Assembly: GCA_951394045.1 (NCBI GenBank)
Contig: OX595987.1
Location: 1,984,001 to 2,048,000 of the forward strand
Source: Nitzschia sp. DOCU1
Lineage: Eukaryota > Bacillariophyta > Bacillariophyceae > Bacillariales > Bacillariaceae
Direction: 5' to 3'
DNA: 64,000 bases
The translations under genes were made by a program, and so were the position numbers. Shown here in pieces: positions 21,740 to 31,531 of this stretch. The notes below the pieces were generated by a model. The model saw only the letters and a program-made list of their open reading frames with translations, ran no database searches and was not told the DNA's origin. The stretch's first letter is position 1. Every line of letters begins with the position of its first letter.

Positions 21740-23656
21740 ATGACGACGACCTGTGGCTGGATTCTACTTTTACTTTCGGTTACCTCGTTTGGCCAGGCGT
21801 TTCAATTCGGACAGCCGTCATTGTGGAAATCAGCCAATGTCAAGCCCCGACGATATGAGTCTCGCCGAAGTATGGTCGTCACTCCTCTTGGCGACCTACT
21901 CTCCAAAAACCCATTCACAGCAGCAGCAGCGACGAAGACGACAACCACGAGAGCGGAACAATTTATAAACGCCTGGAACGCCAATCGGATATCAGACGCT
22001 TTAGATTTAGTAGACGACGGCATCGAATTTGAGGATACCATTTTCGCTGGACCATTTGTTGGCAAGGAGGAATTGGAGAGGACACTACGTCTCATGGCAG
22101 AAATCCCGGGCCGAGATAAGATTGTAGGGGACGACGTAGTTGTAGCCCAGGGATCGCAAAAAGTGGGTTTATTATTTCATACCGAAACATCAACTGGATC
22201 TTTTGGCAAGAAGGGTACGGCCTATTTTAATGTGGACCAAGACTCGGGGTTGATTCGAAAAGTCTTCTTGACTAAGGAAAGCTCCAAGTCGGGAGAAGCC
22301 AACTTGACTCTCCTGCGGCGAGCGACGGAATTTTCGGAGCTGCTTGGATCCAAAGATGCCAAAAAGGAAGATACCAAAGACAATGACAAAACTTCGACGA
22401 CGCATACTGCATCCTCGCCACCACCGTCAAGGTCACCGCCCAATCCCCTAGACTGGCTTCTTGTGAAACCTACTACTACCTCCGAACCATCTTCATCGCT
22501 CACTCTTCCCGAACAATATTTTGCCGCATGGAATGAGCGTGACATGACCAAGGCCGTCGCCTTGTTTTCCAACGATTGTGAATATGACGATACTGCCTTT
22601 CCGGCTCCATTTCGGGGCAAGGAAGCGCTAGAAAATCATCTTCGGCTCTGCGCCAATTGTTTTCCTCCCACGTTTCAATTTTGCGTGGACGATCTCGTCA
22701 TTGGCAATGAAGACAAGGTTCTGGTTCGATGGCACGTCGAAAATGAAGGCAAGGAGCTCTTTTTTACACGTGGGTGCTCATTCTACAACTTACAAAATGG
22801 AAAGATTGCAAAGGGTGTCGATATTGTGGAACCAGCAGTTTTCAAAGTCGGGAGTCTACAATTGACATCACAGTCCGTAGTATCCAAACTGCAGGCCGAA
22901 CCCATCCGGTTTATTCCATTGGTTACATGGTTTCTCTACATGTACGTCGTCTTCTTTTCAGACTGGTTCTATGGTCTTCCGGCGACGGCTTTGGAACAAC
23001 GCACTTGGGAAGAAGTCCGCGACTTGTCATTAAATTTCTTCTTGGTCAGTCCCATTTTGAACTTGCCATTTGCTCCAGTCGTGCACCCCATGCTGGACGG
23101 CGTCTTCAATCTTCTCTTGTCCTGGGCAGCCCTATTTGCGGGTTTTCTCAGCGATGACAGGCCCAAGAAGCCCAATCTTTTGCCAATGCTCCCGATGGTT
23201 GCTGGTATGCAATTCTTGACTTCAGCCTTTTTGCTTCCCTATCTAGTCACGCGATCCACTGAGCGTGACGATGACGACTTTGTCGTGGTGTACCAAGAAG
23301 ACTTGACTCCTGTCGCTCGTGTCACGGAAAGTCGGCTGTTGGCACCCTTTTTGACATTAGTGGGATCCGGATCCATTCTTTGGGGAATCTTGGCGCGCGG
23401 CGACACCTTTGGAGGATGGAACGAACGATTGACCAGCTTTCTGGAGTTGTTGAGTATCGATCGTGTCGGCTCTAGCTTCTTGGTGGATTTGGCGATTTTT
23501 GCTGCCTTTCAAGGATGGTTTGTCGACGACGATGCGAAACGACGAGGAATGGCAACCAGTTCCCCGCTCGTGACAGCTGCCAAGTACGTGCCGTTTTTTG
23601 GAATGGCTGCCTACTTGACATTTCGCGATTCTCTACCAACCCGGGAAGAATCATAA
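21740..23656 (+). CDS. Plastid-targeted membrane protein with two SnoaL-like domains
   Basis: 638 aa, single exon. The N-terminus is a diatom bipartite plastid signal: hydrophobic signal peptide, then GQ|AFQFGQ with the A-F motif, then a basic, Ser-rich transit region. Two SnoaL/NTF2-like domains follow, about residues 75-200 (AEQFINAWNANRISDALDLV) and about 255-370 (PEQYFAAWNERDMTKAVALF). Each repeats the pattern aromatic-x-G/P-F-x-G-K-E-x-L-E (AGPFVGKEELE, PAPFRGKEALE). The C-terminal 260 residues contain about five or six hydrophobic segments (for example FIPLVTWFLYMYVVFFSDW, LSLNFFLVSPILNLPF). SnoaL folds bind small hydrophobic ligands and some are isomerases or cyclases. Function here is unknown. 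A thylakoid or envelope location is inferred. Confidence 0.82.
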   Translation: MTTTCGWILLLLSVTSFGQAFQFGQPSLWKSANVKPRRYESRRSMVVTPLGDLLSKNPFTAAAATKTTTTRAEQFINAWNANRISDALDLVDDGIEFEDTIFAGPFVGKEELERTLRLMAEIPGRDKIVGDDVVVAQGSQKVGLLFHTETSTGSFGKKGTAYFNVDQDSGLIRKVFLTKESSKSGEANLTLLRRATEFSELLGSKDAKKEDTKDNDKTSTTHTASSPPPSRSPPNPLDWLLVKPTTTSEPSSSLTLPEQYFAAWNERDMTKAVALFSNDCEYDDTAFPAPFRGKEALENHLRLCANCFPPTFQFCVDDLVIGNEDKVLVRWHVENEGKELFFTRGCSFYNLQNGKIAKGVDIVEPAVFKVGSLQLTSQSVVSKLQAEPIRFIPLVTWFLYMYVVFFSDWFYGLPATALEQRTWEEVRDLSLNFFLVSPILNLPFAPVVHPMLDGVFNLLLSWAALFAGFLSDDRPKKPNLLPMLPMVAGMQFLTSAFLLPYLVTRSTERDDDDFVVVYQEDLTPVARVTESRLLAPFLTLVGSGSILWGILARGDTFGGWNERLTSFLELLSIDRVGSSFLVDLAIFAAFQGWFVDDDAKRRGMATSSPLVTAAKYVPFFGMAAYLTFRDSLPTREES

Positions 23657-23862
23657 GAATAGTTAAACCACAAACTATTGCAACTACGAAATATCACACA
23701 CAAAAGTGTCCGCAGGTCTTCACCGCACATTGTCTCCTTCTTCTTGGGTCCTCTTCCCATCAGTTTGTATCGTTTCGGGCAACACCAAACTCATCATCAC
23801 GGTTTATATATCTACGAATATCACACAAAACTGGCGTCAGGTCTTCACACCGCCTTGTCATC

Positions 23863-25269
23863 TTAGGTAATCTGTGGAATCTCCCAGTCAGGTTTATCGT
23901 TTCCGGTGACAACAAAGTCGTCGTCATCATCGGTTTGATCTTCGCTGAGTGCCGATTCGGCATATTCATTGTCTACTGTCGAGTCAGGCTCCGTATCAGG
24001 CTCTGGTTCTGGCTGCATCCACAAGTAGCCCCACTCGTTGCCCTCATCATCGACATCCGAGTCCAATGGAACCTTAGCACCCACAACACCACCTGGAATG
24101 ATCGAACTCAGTGCATCCCGGAGTCCATAGTACGCTTCTTTACGGCCATAGTCTTCGTCGAAAATCAAAGGCTCATCGTCATGGTAAAAGTGCGTAACCC
24201 ACGTGTGTCGGTCAGTGAATCCCCAGAGCCAAATACCATCAAAGCATGCTTCTGTGAGTGCTGCTGCAATAATGTCACGATAGATTTGACGCTGAGCAAT
24301 CTGTCGAAGATTCGCCGGCAATTGGCTGACTCGAACGTCCATTTCCGAAATGTTGACCTTGAGTCCTAGTTTGCCCAGTCGATGAATCTGATTCTTGACC
24401 ATGCGGGGCGTCGGAGTTCGATTTCGTCCGACTCCTGCTCCGTTAAAGTGTGCTTGTATACCACAACCATGTACGGGTACACCCTTGCTCAGTAAATCTG
24501 CCAACAAGTGATAAAAGGCGTCTGCTTTGGCCTTGTTGGGCCCATCGGCGCCTTCTACCTTGTTGTCATTATAGAGCAGCATGGCATCTGGATCCGCCTC
24601 ATGGGCCCATCGAAAGCACTTTTCAATATACTCGGGTCCTATTTTTCGCCAAAATATATTTTCGGCCATGCTGCCATCAGGCGCCAAGGCTTCATTGACG
24701 ACATCCCATACCTTGATGCGACCTCGAAAGTGTCCCATGGTGGTAAAGATATGCCGCCGTAATTCTTCTTCCACCTGGGCGGGCGTCATGGCCTCGAGGA
24801 GAGCATTAGGAGATGTGACATGCCAGCACAAAACATGTCCCTTGACCTTCATGTGATGCCGAATCGCCCAGTCTACCACGGCATCTGCATGATGAAAATC
24901 ATATCGACCCAAACGATCGCAGACTTGTCCTTGGATGAGAGGGCCGGGTTCCGAAACGCACAGTGGGGCCCACTTGAGATGATGTTCCACTACTACAGCG
25001 TTGAACTCTCGATGCAAGGTTCGAGAATATCGATTCGATTTGGCTGTAGATGTCGAGTGTAAATCATCGGGGGCGACGCCTTCTCGGAGTGCGCTAATCG
25101 CACTCATGTCTTCGTCGCAGTCATCGCCGCGCATCATATCCAGGGGCAACTCATCCACGTCGGGATTTAGCAAGGCCTTGGGAATGACAGCAGCACCTAG
25201 GTCAATGTGTTTGCATGCTTGTGCCAAGACCTCGCAAAGCGAATCGCCGTCTACACCGTCTTCGTACAT
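23863..25269 (-). CDS. GH10 endo-1,4-beta-xylanase-like protein, no signal peptide
   Basis: 468 aa, single exon, ATG at 25269. The glycoside hydrolase family 10 barrel spans about residues 75-405. Landmarks are VVVEHHLKWAPL, GRYDFHHADAVVDWA, KGHVLCWH, the acid/base Glu193 in VWDVVNEAL, LLYNDNKVEG, HGCGIQAHF and the nucleophile Glu309 in VNISEMDVR. Late aromatic WLWGFTDRHTW matches the substrate cleft. Catalytic residues are intact, so activity on xylan-type or other beta-1,4 glycans is expected. There is no signal peptide: the first 75 residues are acidic and novel, and the C-terminus is an acidic tail. An upstream exon carrying a signal is possible. Divergent from the MFS transporter, convergent with the SnoaL gene. 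Confidence 0.9.
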   Translation of the reverse strand: MYEDGVDGDSLCEVLAQACKHIDLGAAVIPKALLNPDVDELPLDMMRGDDCDEDMSAISALREGVAPDDLHSTSTAKSNRYSRTLHREFNAVVVEHHLKWAPLCVSEPGPLIQGQVCDRLGRYDFHHADAVVDWAIRHHMKVKGHVLCWHVTSPNALLEAMTPAQVEEELRRHIFTTMGHFRGRIKVWDVVNEALAPDGSMAENIFWRKIGPEYIEKCFRWAHEADPDAMLLYNDNKVEGADGPNKAKADAFYHLLADLLSKGVPVHGCGIQAHFNGAGVGRNRTPTPRMVKNQIHRLGKLGLKVNISEMDVRVSQLPANLRQIAQRQIYRDIIAAALTEACFDGIWLWGFTDRHTWVTHFYHDDEPLIFDEDYGRKEAYYGLRDALSSIIPGGVVGAKVPLDSDVDDEGNEWGYLWMQPEPEPDTEPDSTVDNEYAESALSEDQTDDDDDFVVTGNDKPDWEIPQIT

Positions 25270-25590
25270 GGTTGTAGAATTCTACTAGTTTTTGGATAGA
25301 GCTGTCGAAAAAGAGTCGCACTCGCAATGAGAGGGTACGTACAGCAGCGTATTTTATTGAAGTTTGGATAGGAAATTTGTGTGACTTCGCTTTGACTGAC
25401 GATGATGACAAAAAGGAGGTAAGAATGATACAGGAGGGGAAACGTCGTCAAAAGGAAATGTAACAGAAGGCAGGGGTTCCCATTTGATGATGATGGCAAC
25501 CCAAAAATCCAAAAAGCTCTCGTGGGGTGTCACGATGATGCGCGTTCCGAACTTGCTTCCAATCGCGTGCGGCGGTAGGTCACGAATGAA
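25270..25590. promoter_or_regulatory. Bidirectional promoter region, GH10 / MFS
   Basis: 321 bases between two outward-facing starts. I see no gene and no clear motif. An upstream exon of the GH10 gene would have to lie here. Confidence 0.4.
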
Positions 25591-27774
25591 ATGACTCAAT
25601 GGACTCATGACTTTCGCGCGCGATCTTTGTCTCAACAGAGAATGTTCGAAGGGATCGACAATGACACAACGCCATTTCGTTTGACCACTCCTCTCTTCGA
25701 CGGTCTCTGGTCTCACAAAGCGGAAAACGATCCACACCGCAAACATTGCCCACAGGCAACATCCATTCACAAAAAGTCAGACATGGGAAAAGGTGATGAT
25801 TCCCGATCAAACTTTTACCATGAGAAATCGTTACCGCTGACACCGTCATCGTCATTTGCCAAGGAAAATCTCACGGTCAGCGGCGATGATGATGACGACA
25901 GGTGGACACTACCACCGGCGACTGTATCGTCTCAACGCCGTGCTCAGCATCGTGGCTCTACTGCGAATAATCATAGTTCGACGCCTCTATTACCGATACG
26001 GCAACGGCAGCCGTATCGAGATCGGCCCGAGACGAATCATCCGCGTCCCACCTTCAAACCCTACAAAGATGACATTGACAATAATAGTAGTAATATTTGG
26101 GAGCCGCCAACGATATTCGACCAGAGCCAGCAGCCAGAAAATTCCACGTCGGAACGCCGTCGGCTGAAGAATCCAGAAGCTAATGTGAGTATGGATACTA
26201 CCACCAACATGAATATTAGTACGATATCCTCCGATTATGACGACACCTCTCGACCTACGGGACTGGCTGGTTTCTTTTTTGGATTCATGTACGAAGAACC
26301 CTTTCATGATTCATTTGATGACGCAACGACAGTTGCAGATCCCCTCGAAGATCACAACAAAGGATCCATATGGAATCCTCTCAACATGGCTCTGTTTGCA
26401 TCGTATACATTGACGACCGCCGCTGCCACTGTACCCGTCCTATTAGTACCGACGATTGGAAAGGATTTTTTGAGCGATAATGATGACGAAACTTCGGGGT
26501 ATGCGTCACGTGCTGCAGCGTCCGCAGTGCTGGGGACGGCCTGTGGAAAGTTTCTCAATGGTCCAGTCGGCGATGTTTTAGGCGCCCGACGGACATCGGT
26601 GCTCTATGCCATGCTGCTTTGTCTAGCACTAGCGAGCATGGGACTCTGCAATAGCATTTCTTCGGTTCGATGGGCTTGTTTCTATGTGGAATTCTTTCAA
26701 AGCGTTCAGTGGCCATGTATTTTGATCATCTTGGCCACTCACTACGGACCACAGCCTTCCAATCACAAACTGTACGAGAGTGGAATCTACATTACTTCGA
26801 TTGCATCGCGGTTTGGCTCTCTCATTGGAATACCCTTCTTTTCTACTTTTCTTCGACACGAAACACAATGGCGCTGGGTCTGTTTCTTGGGAGCTTGGAT
26901 GGCATTGGTGGCTGCTTCAGTCTCTCATTTGTTTTTGGCGGACTCGCCCGAGCGAATCAACGAACCGCAAAATCCATTGCATCCTAGTTTGGTACGGCAA
27001 CTGTCAGATCTTTACTCGAAACCCAAACGATTCTTTCGAGTGTTACTACAAGTGCTGGAGTCTTTGCTGCTGGAAAATCTTTTGCCTTCTCTCAAACATG
27101 TACTCCGGAGTGGGACCTTTTGGATTGTTGCCCTGGCGCATACAGGATCCAGTATGATTCGCACTTCGGAACGAATCCTGACTACCTATTTCCATGACAC
27201 CTCCATGGGATATTTATCACAAGAAAAGGCCAGTGGTCTTAGTATCTTTGCCTCGTTGGGAACTATTGTGGGACTGGCGGTTTGTGGAACCATTTTCACC
27301 TCCATGTCGCAAGAGCGTCAACGAAAACGATTCGTTTTCAAACTCTACATTGTGACTATTTTATCGTGCTACACCATGGCTATCTTGGCCATTCCACCCT
27401 TGCTTCAGGCAGTGGATGCTCCTGGTCTCGTTTTATTCTTTCAAATTCTGGCGTCGTTCTGTATGAGCATGGGAATCGCTGTCATGTTTTATCAAATTCC
27501 AGGTCTGGTCGGATCCGCATTTGGGAATCACAAGGGACTATTTTCGGCCTATGTGGATGGTGTCGCCTATGGCGGGGCGTCTGTGGTCTGGAAGATTGTC
27601 GCGAGTACCGTCAGTGAGGATGCCAATGGAGGGGGGTGGGCCTATGGGTGGGCGGCGGTGGCCTTGCTGCTGATTTTGTGTGGCATTCTCATGACGGAGT
27701 TTTTCGAACACTATTTTGTGCGACCTTCACGACGCCATGGACTTGGGACGTATGAAACTATAATATTTGCCTAA
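25591..27774 (+). CDS. Major facilitator superfamily transporter with long N-terminal tail
   Basis: 727 aa, single exon. The first 250 residues are polar and predicted disordered. Then come about 12 membrane segments, starting near ALFASYTLTTAAATVPVLLV. Between helices 2 and 3 the MFS motif A is readable as GPVGDVLGARRTSVLYAM. Sequence feel (GKFLNGPVGD, then WACFYVEFFQSVQWPCI) is closest to the organophosphate:phosphate antiporter group (GlpT/SLC37-like), but the substrate cannot be told. The central loop between helices 6 and 7 holds a helical segment (VRQLSDLYSKPKRFFRVLL). No plastid signal is visible. Divergent from the GH10 gene; whether the two are functionally linked is open. Confidence 0.85.
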   Translation: MTQWTHDFRARSLSQQRMFEGIDNDTTPFRLTTPLFDGLWSHKAENDPHRKHCPQATSIHKKSDMGKGDDSRSNFYHEKSLPLTPSSSFAKENLTVSGDDDDDRWTLPPATVSSQRRAQHRGSTANNHSSTPLLPIRQRQPYRDRPETNHPRPTFKPYKDDIDNNSSNIWEPPTIFDQSQQPENSTSERRRLKNPEANVSMDTTTNMNISTISSDYDDTSRPTGLAGFFFGFMYEEPFHDSFDDATTVADPLEDHNKGSIWNPLNMALFASYTLTTAAATVPVLLVPTIGKDFLSDNDDETSGYASRAAASAVLGTACGKFLNGPVGDVLGARRTSVLYAMLLCLALASMGLCNSISSVRWACFYVEFFQSVQWPCILIILATHYGPQPSNHKLYESGIYITSIASRFGSLIGIPFFSTFLRHETQWRWVCFLGAWMALVAASVSHLFLADSPERINEPQNPLHPSLVRQLSDLYSKPKRFFRVLLQVLESLLLENLLPSLKHVLRSGTFWIVALAHTGSSMIRTSERILTTYFHDTSMGYLSQEKASGLSIFASLGTIVGLAVCGTIFTSMSQERQRKRFVFKLYIVTILSCYTMAILAIPPLLQAVDAPGLVLFFQILASFCMSMGIAVMFYQIPGLVGSAFGNHKGLFSAYVDGVAYGGASVVWKIVASTVSEDANGGGWAYGWAAVALLLILCGILMTEFFEHYFVRPSRRHGLGTYETIIFA

Positions 27775-27955
27775 GGCGAAAGCGCTACTACTCATAAATA
27801 AGCATAAGGCTATGTTTGCAATGATTGCAAATTGTCATCAAGCCCGAGAGCTCCAATTGATCGGCACGGAAACATCCTCTAGCTCGATGTTTCTTACTCC
27901 CGGCCACGTTGCTCCAGGCGAAGCCAGGAATGTCTTTGCAGTTTTTGTCTCCACA

Positions 27956-29690
27956 TTATTCCTCGAAGTCTGGCATGCACTTCACGACTTGTTTCTTGGA
28001 CAGAGGTGGCCGAAACAACGGGTGGTGGCACAATTCTGGAAGGCTCACGTACGCCACATAGTGACACGTACTATCTTCCTTCACCGACATGTCAAGCTGG
28101 TTTCCGCAACCGTATTTGACCGTGGTAGATCGTTCAATCAACCCTTCACCCACTTCGCCAGCCTTGATCGCAGAGTCCGTGACGTCTTCATGATCGCAAA
28201 CATCACCTCCAATGTACTCCTGGTACAAGTAAGCCCCGTTGCCACCATGGACTACAAGCGCCGTCCTTGTTCTAGCGGCATTGTTTTTCGATTTACTGGA
28301 CGAGGAAGTATGCAACGCTGTTGCATTTACAACGTGTTCCCACTCGCGATCTTTCGGTAGCCGGGAAGCCAGATCGAATCGCCCCAAAATATGTTCGGTT
28401 TCAATAGCCGTACTGGTGAGACCCGAGACGCGGTCTAACAGAGTCACTTCATGATACTGTCGAATAAGTCGCCCCGGGCAGAGCTCGTAGACCCACCTGC
28501 GACAATACTGATTGTTAGAAACGTTTGCACACTCTCCTGCAACAATTTGGTTGACACACTGCAACGTACCATCCCCCTGTTCCAAACTGTATGCACCTCG
28601 TTCTCGTGCCGACTCCAAAAGACAAGTCCAAGATTTCAGATACCGACATGTTCTCCAGCTCCTCCTTTGAACTAGTCCGTGGGCTGGGGGAGGAGCTTTT
28701 GGTTATCGGTAGAGGGTCCACTGTTTGTCTTTCCTCCTCGCAGAGAAGGGGCGTGCAAATAGTGACTGTATAGGTGCAGATTTTATGTTTCGACTCCACG
28801 ACCCCCTGGATCCACAGCAAATCTGTTTCATACGGCTTTCCATCGAAGATTACAGTCCCCTTGGAGCCCTTCTTGGAGGTGGATGCAGGGCAGCATGTCA
28901 TAACGACCGTCGTCTCACGAGGTAATCCCGTTTCTTTGCATATATCACCGCCCGTATAGACCTCGATCGCCTCTGCAACGCCCTCTTTGTTATGCATCTT
29001 GTGATTGACATCCTTAGAAATGACCGCTTTTCTTTCGTGAAACTGGCCAAGGCTTGTGACGTCGGTGACTCCAAGATACTGGAACCTTTTGCCCATATCC
29101 TTGACATCAATGTGGAACTGCGTCATTTTACCCTTATAACACCACTCATAGGACCACCAGCCTTGGTGATACTGGGCGCACATTCCATGCAGCGCACCTA
29201 GTCTCGTTTCTAACTCCTCGGCCGGGTCGACCCTGGTGGCTTCTTCGTCCAACACAGCAGAAGAGTCCTCCTCCCGAGTCTCGTCATCCTCCACAATATC
29301 CTCTGCTGGAATCACCTTTAAAGCTGGAGGTTCAAACATCCCCTCCTCTAGTGTGCCTTTATCCAGCTCGTCTTCGTGGTATGCACGGCAGGAATATGGG
29401 CGACCCATGGCATCCCTGACTTGAAAGAAAAATGGTTCGAATTCTTCGAGTTTGTCGGCAACGTGGGGAAGCTTCAGCGGCAATGCAGCCAGACGACTGG
29501 CAGTAGCTCTGGAGAAACCACCGTATGGAGAGCCATGAGGGCTGTCGGGGTCAAGGATGGTGAAATCGTATTCATCAAATTCTTTGCCTAGGCCGAGGCC
29601 GCAAACACCGCGTTTTTGAGATGCAATAAAAATCAACAATGAAAACGGTAAAAACTGCAGTTTCGGATTCTTTGCGTGCCGCCGCCTCAT
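27956..29690 (-). CDS. OS-9/XTP3-B-type ER lectin with two MRH domains
   Basis: Two exons, 29690-28644 and 28558-27956, give 549 aa. The 85-nt intron (GTATCTG...TTGCAG) is phase 0 and removes what otherwise looks like a frameshift between the halves. The start at 29690 gives a signal peptide (LQFLPFSLLIFIAS). First MRH domain about residues 185-325: WWSYEWCYKGKMTQFH, GLPRETTVVMTC, then VVESKHKICTYTVTIC. Second MRH about 350-545: WVYELCPGRLIRQYHEV, LIERSTTVKYGCG, KEDSTCHYVAYV. In both, the mannose-contacting Gln, Arg, Glu and Tyr of the family appear present. Such lectins pass misfolded glycoproteins with trimmed mannose to the HRD1 ERAD ligase. Two MRH domains is the XTP3-B/ERLEC1 layout. No KDEL/HDEL end; the last residues are MPDFEE. 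Confidence 0.88.
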
Positions 29691-30216
29691 GTCAACTGTC
29701 GGAAGTAGAGACACTAAAGGTCTGAAACAGAAAGGTAGCTATGGAGCAGAGAGCACTCTTTAATAAAGACCCTAACTTTGGTCAGCGACAGATTTCTTAT
29801 TTCATCGTCATCGTGGTATTGGCGTTGGCTTTCTCTGAGGCTTGGCGTGGCTGGCGTGCCACATGGATTTTTCATGAACGACCAACCCGACTAAATTATG
29901 CGTTCGGATTGGTCGGCAAGGGCTTGCCGGCTCGTAATTTGCGTGGACACGCGTGGGCTCCAGCCTTTTCCCGTGCTGGAACGATGTCGACGATGGATGC
30001 ACAATCGACACTCTAGAGTGCAATCAAGCGTATCTTTTGCATCTCACCTTGGATTCCTTGCCCTTGTGCAACAAAACAGATCGTCTCTCCGTAAGCATAC
30101 GTCGTTGTTGTTGTCTTTTGTCACTTTCACAAGATTGTCGAACTCACGCATGATCGTCTCTACGTTACTTTTCCACGCCAAAAGATCTTTGACACGTGCA
30201 CATCATCCTCATCACA
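29691..30216. promoter_or_regulatory. Bidirectional promoter region, OS-9-like / RAB5IF-like
   Basis: 526 bases between outward-facing starts. A 91-codon open frame with one hydrophobic segment begins at 29741 on the plus strand, but it has no recognisable domain and sits where both promoters should be, so I do not call it. No clear motif seen. Confidence 0.4.
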
Positions 30217-30690
30217 ATGCCAGAAGCCAAACCATCCATTTTTTCGAAATTAATCGCGATCAATTCCAAGCCTACCAAGGAAACATTTCCAGAATTGCCT
30301 AATATTATCATTTGGTTTCGATGCATCCTCGCCATTACATATGGGGTATTTCTGGGCATGAGCGATACCCACCGAAGCGGCGGCGCCAATGTCATTTTTG
30401 GTCTCAACTTTATTACCTTCGTGCCGGTCCTGTATTGTAGTACATACCTGGGGGCCGACCAACAATCGTACGATAACAAGATTCTATTTGCCGGTGTCAT
30501 CAATAGCGTGGCGCTGATGCTGTTGATTTGGATTTATTTCTACACGGCAAATCACGAGTCGGATGCCGCCGCGCTAGCGTCCATTTTGTCCAATGCCATC
30601 GGAGCAAGTAGTGCTGGAGAAGATCCGATAGCGGATGGGGGTATGGCTGCAGAAGAAACTCCTCCAGTGGTAGAAGAGGCTGAATTCTAG
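30217..30690 (+). CDS. RAB5IF / EMC6-superfamily small membrane protein
   Basis: 157 aa from the ATG at 30217. Three hydrophobic segments are visible: IIIWFRCILAITYGVFLGM, VIFGLNFITFVPVLYCSTYL, and VINSVALMLLIWIYFYTA. The spacing, the middle DQQSYDN and the closing IWIYFYTANHE resemble human RAB5IF (C20orf24, RCAF1), a member of the Rab5-interacting/EMC6 superfamily. RAB5IF helps multi-spanning proteins insert or fold in the ER together with TMCO1-type partners. The C-terminal 45 residues are acidic and disordered. Assignment is from the membrane pattern and a few conserved residues, so a related EMC6 member remains possible. Confidence 0.7.
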   Translation: MPEAKPSIFSKLIAINSKPTKETFPELPNIIIWFRCILAITYGVFLGMSDTHRSGGANVIFGLNFITFVPVLYCSTYLGADQQSYDNKILFAGVINSVALMLLIWIYFYTANHESDAAALASILSNAIGASSAGEDPIADGGMAAEETPPVVEEAEF

Positions 30691-31531
30691 TAGGTGACTA
30701 AGTAACCGGCGCTACACGAAATGTCAAGGCTATCCAGAATACTGGCTTATCCCGCAGTAACTTAGATTTGAAGGCTGAAATACGACAGAACGAGTCCACG
30801 AGCGTCTCCTTGAGTCACCTGGATAAGCTCTGGATGCTTTTGAATCCTGTAGTAGTAGTAGGTAAAGGCAACAAATGGCTGAATATGAAATGCTACCTTG
30901 ACCGCTCAGATAGTAGTAGTATGTGAGAGCGAGGAGAAACAGGAGAAATTTTGCTGTCCTCATACATGAACCACCTTACTTTCTCGTTACAAAGACTATA
31001 ATGTATAAATTAGAGTGAAAGTAGCAAGGATAACCATCGTAGTGAAGTGGAGGGTGTCAAAATGTTCACCCAGATAGTTGGATTCAATCGACTAAGTGGT
31101 GTTGTGGATTCAATCGACTATTGCTAGCTAAGTCTGATGGATGATTGATTCAATCGACCTGCTGGCGGTCTCGTGGGTCGCCTCTCGTGCGCGGAGGCGT
31201 CTGTCGACGCGCTGGTAAAGATCGCGAAAAGTGACACGAGACTCTCGCGATAGGTGAGTGGCGGTCGAGGGGGGAGCGACCCATGACCTGAAGCCACAAA
31301 ATGCAAAATCGAATCTGCAAGGAATCCATGTCAGCCAACAGCTACATCTTGGGCGATCGATTTCCGCATTGTAGAGTACATGAACTCTTTGCCTTGAAAA
31401 GAGTTGACGATTCAATCCCTTATTGTAGCTCAGCCTCACTTCCAAGAACCGGGGAGTGAGAACCGGAGAATCGGACAGGGGCGAAAAAATATCCGATACT
31501 CCGGAAACGCTGAACACTACCAGGTGTTAGA
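30691..31531. promoter_or_regulatory. Intergenic region upstream of the CRT-like gene
   Basis: 841 bases between two rightward genes. It holds GTAGTAGTA runs (about 30849-30861 and 30910-30921), and three copies of GGATTCAATCGACTA or its core near 31080-31158 (listed separately). Open frames here show no protein-like features. I see no gene. Confidence 0.45.
31080..31158. repeat. Three copies of GATTCAATCGAC
   Basis: GGATTCAATCGACTA occurs exactly at 31080-31094 and 31106-31120. A third copy of the core GATTCAATCGAC lies at 31147-31158. A weaker relative, GATTCAATCCC, is at 31410. All are in the same orientation, 370-450 bases before the CRT-like start, which fits either a local duplication or a repeated regulatory site. 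Confidence 0.7.

Noticed and set aside
23515..24369. Plus-strand 284-codon frame overlapping the SnoaL gene end and GH10 gene
   Set aside because: It overlaps two clear genes in other frames and its protein has no recognisable features.
28515..28643. Frameshift or pseudogene in the OS-9-like gene
   Set aside because: A normal GT-AG intron of 85 nt in phase explains the frame change, and both halves keep the family's residues.
29741..30016. A 91-codon plus-strand frame with one hydrophobic segment
   Set aside because: It lies in the divergent promoter between two clear genes, has no domain and no splice link that I could find.
31128..31517. A 129-codon minus-strand frame in the large gap
   Set aside because: Arg/Ser-rich, no domain, and overlaps the repeats and probable CRT promoter.
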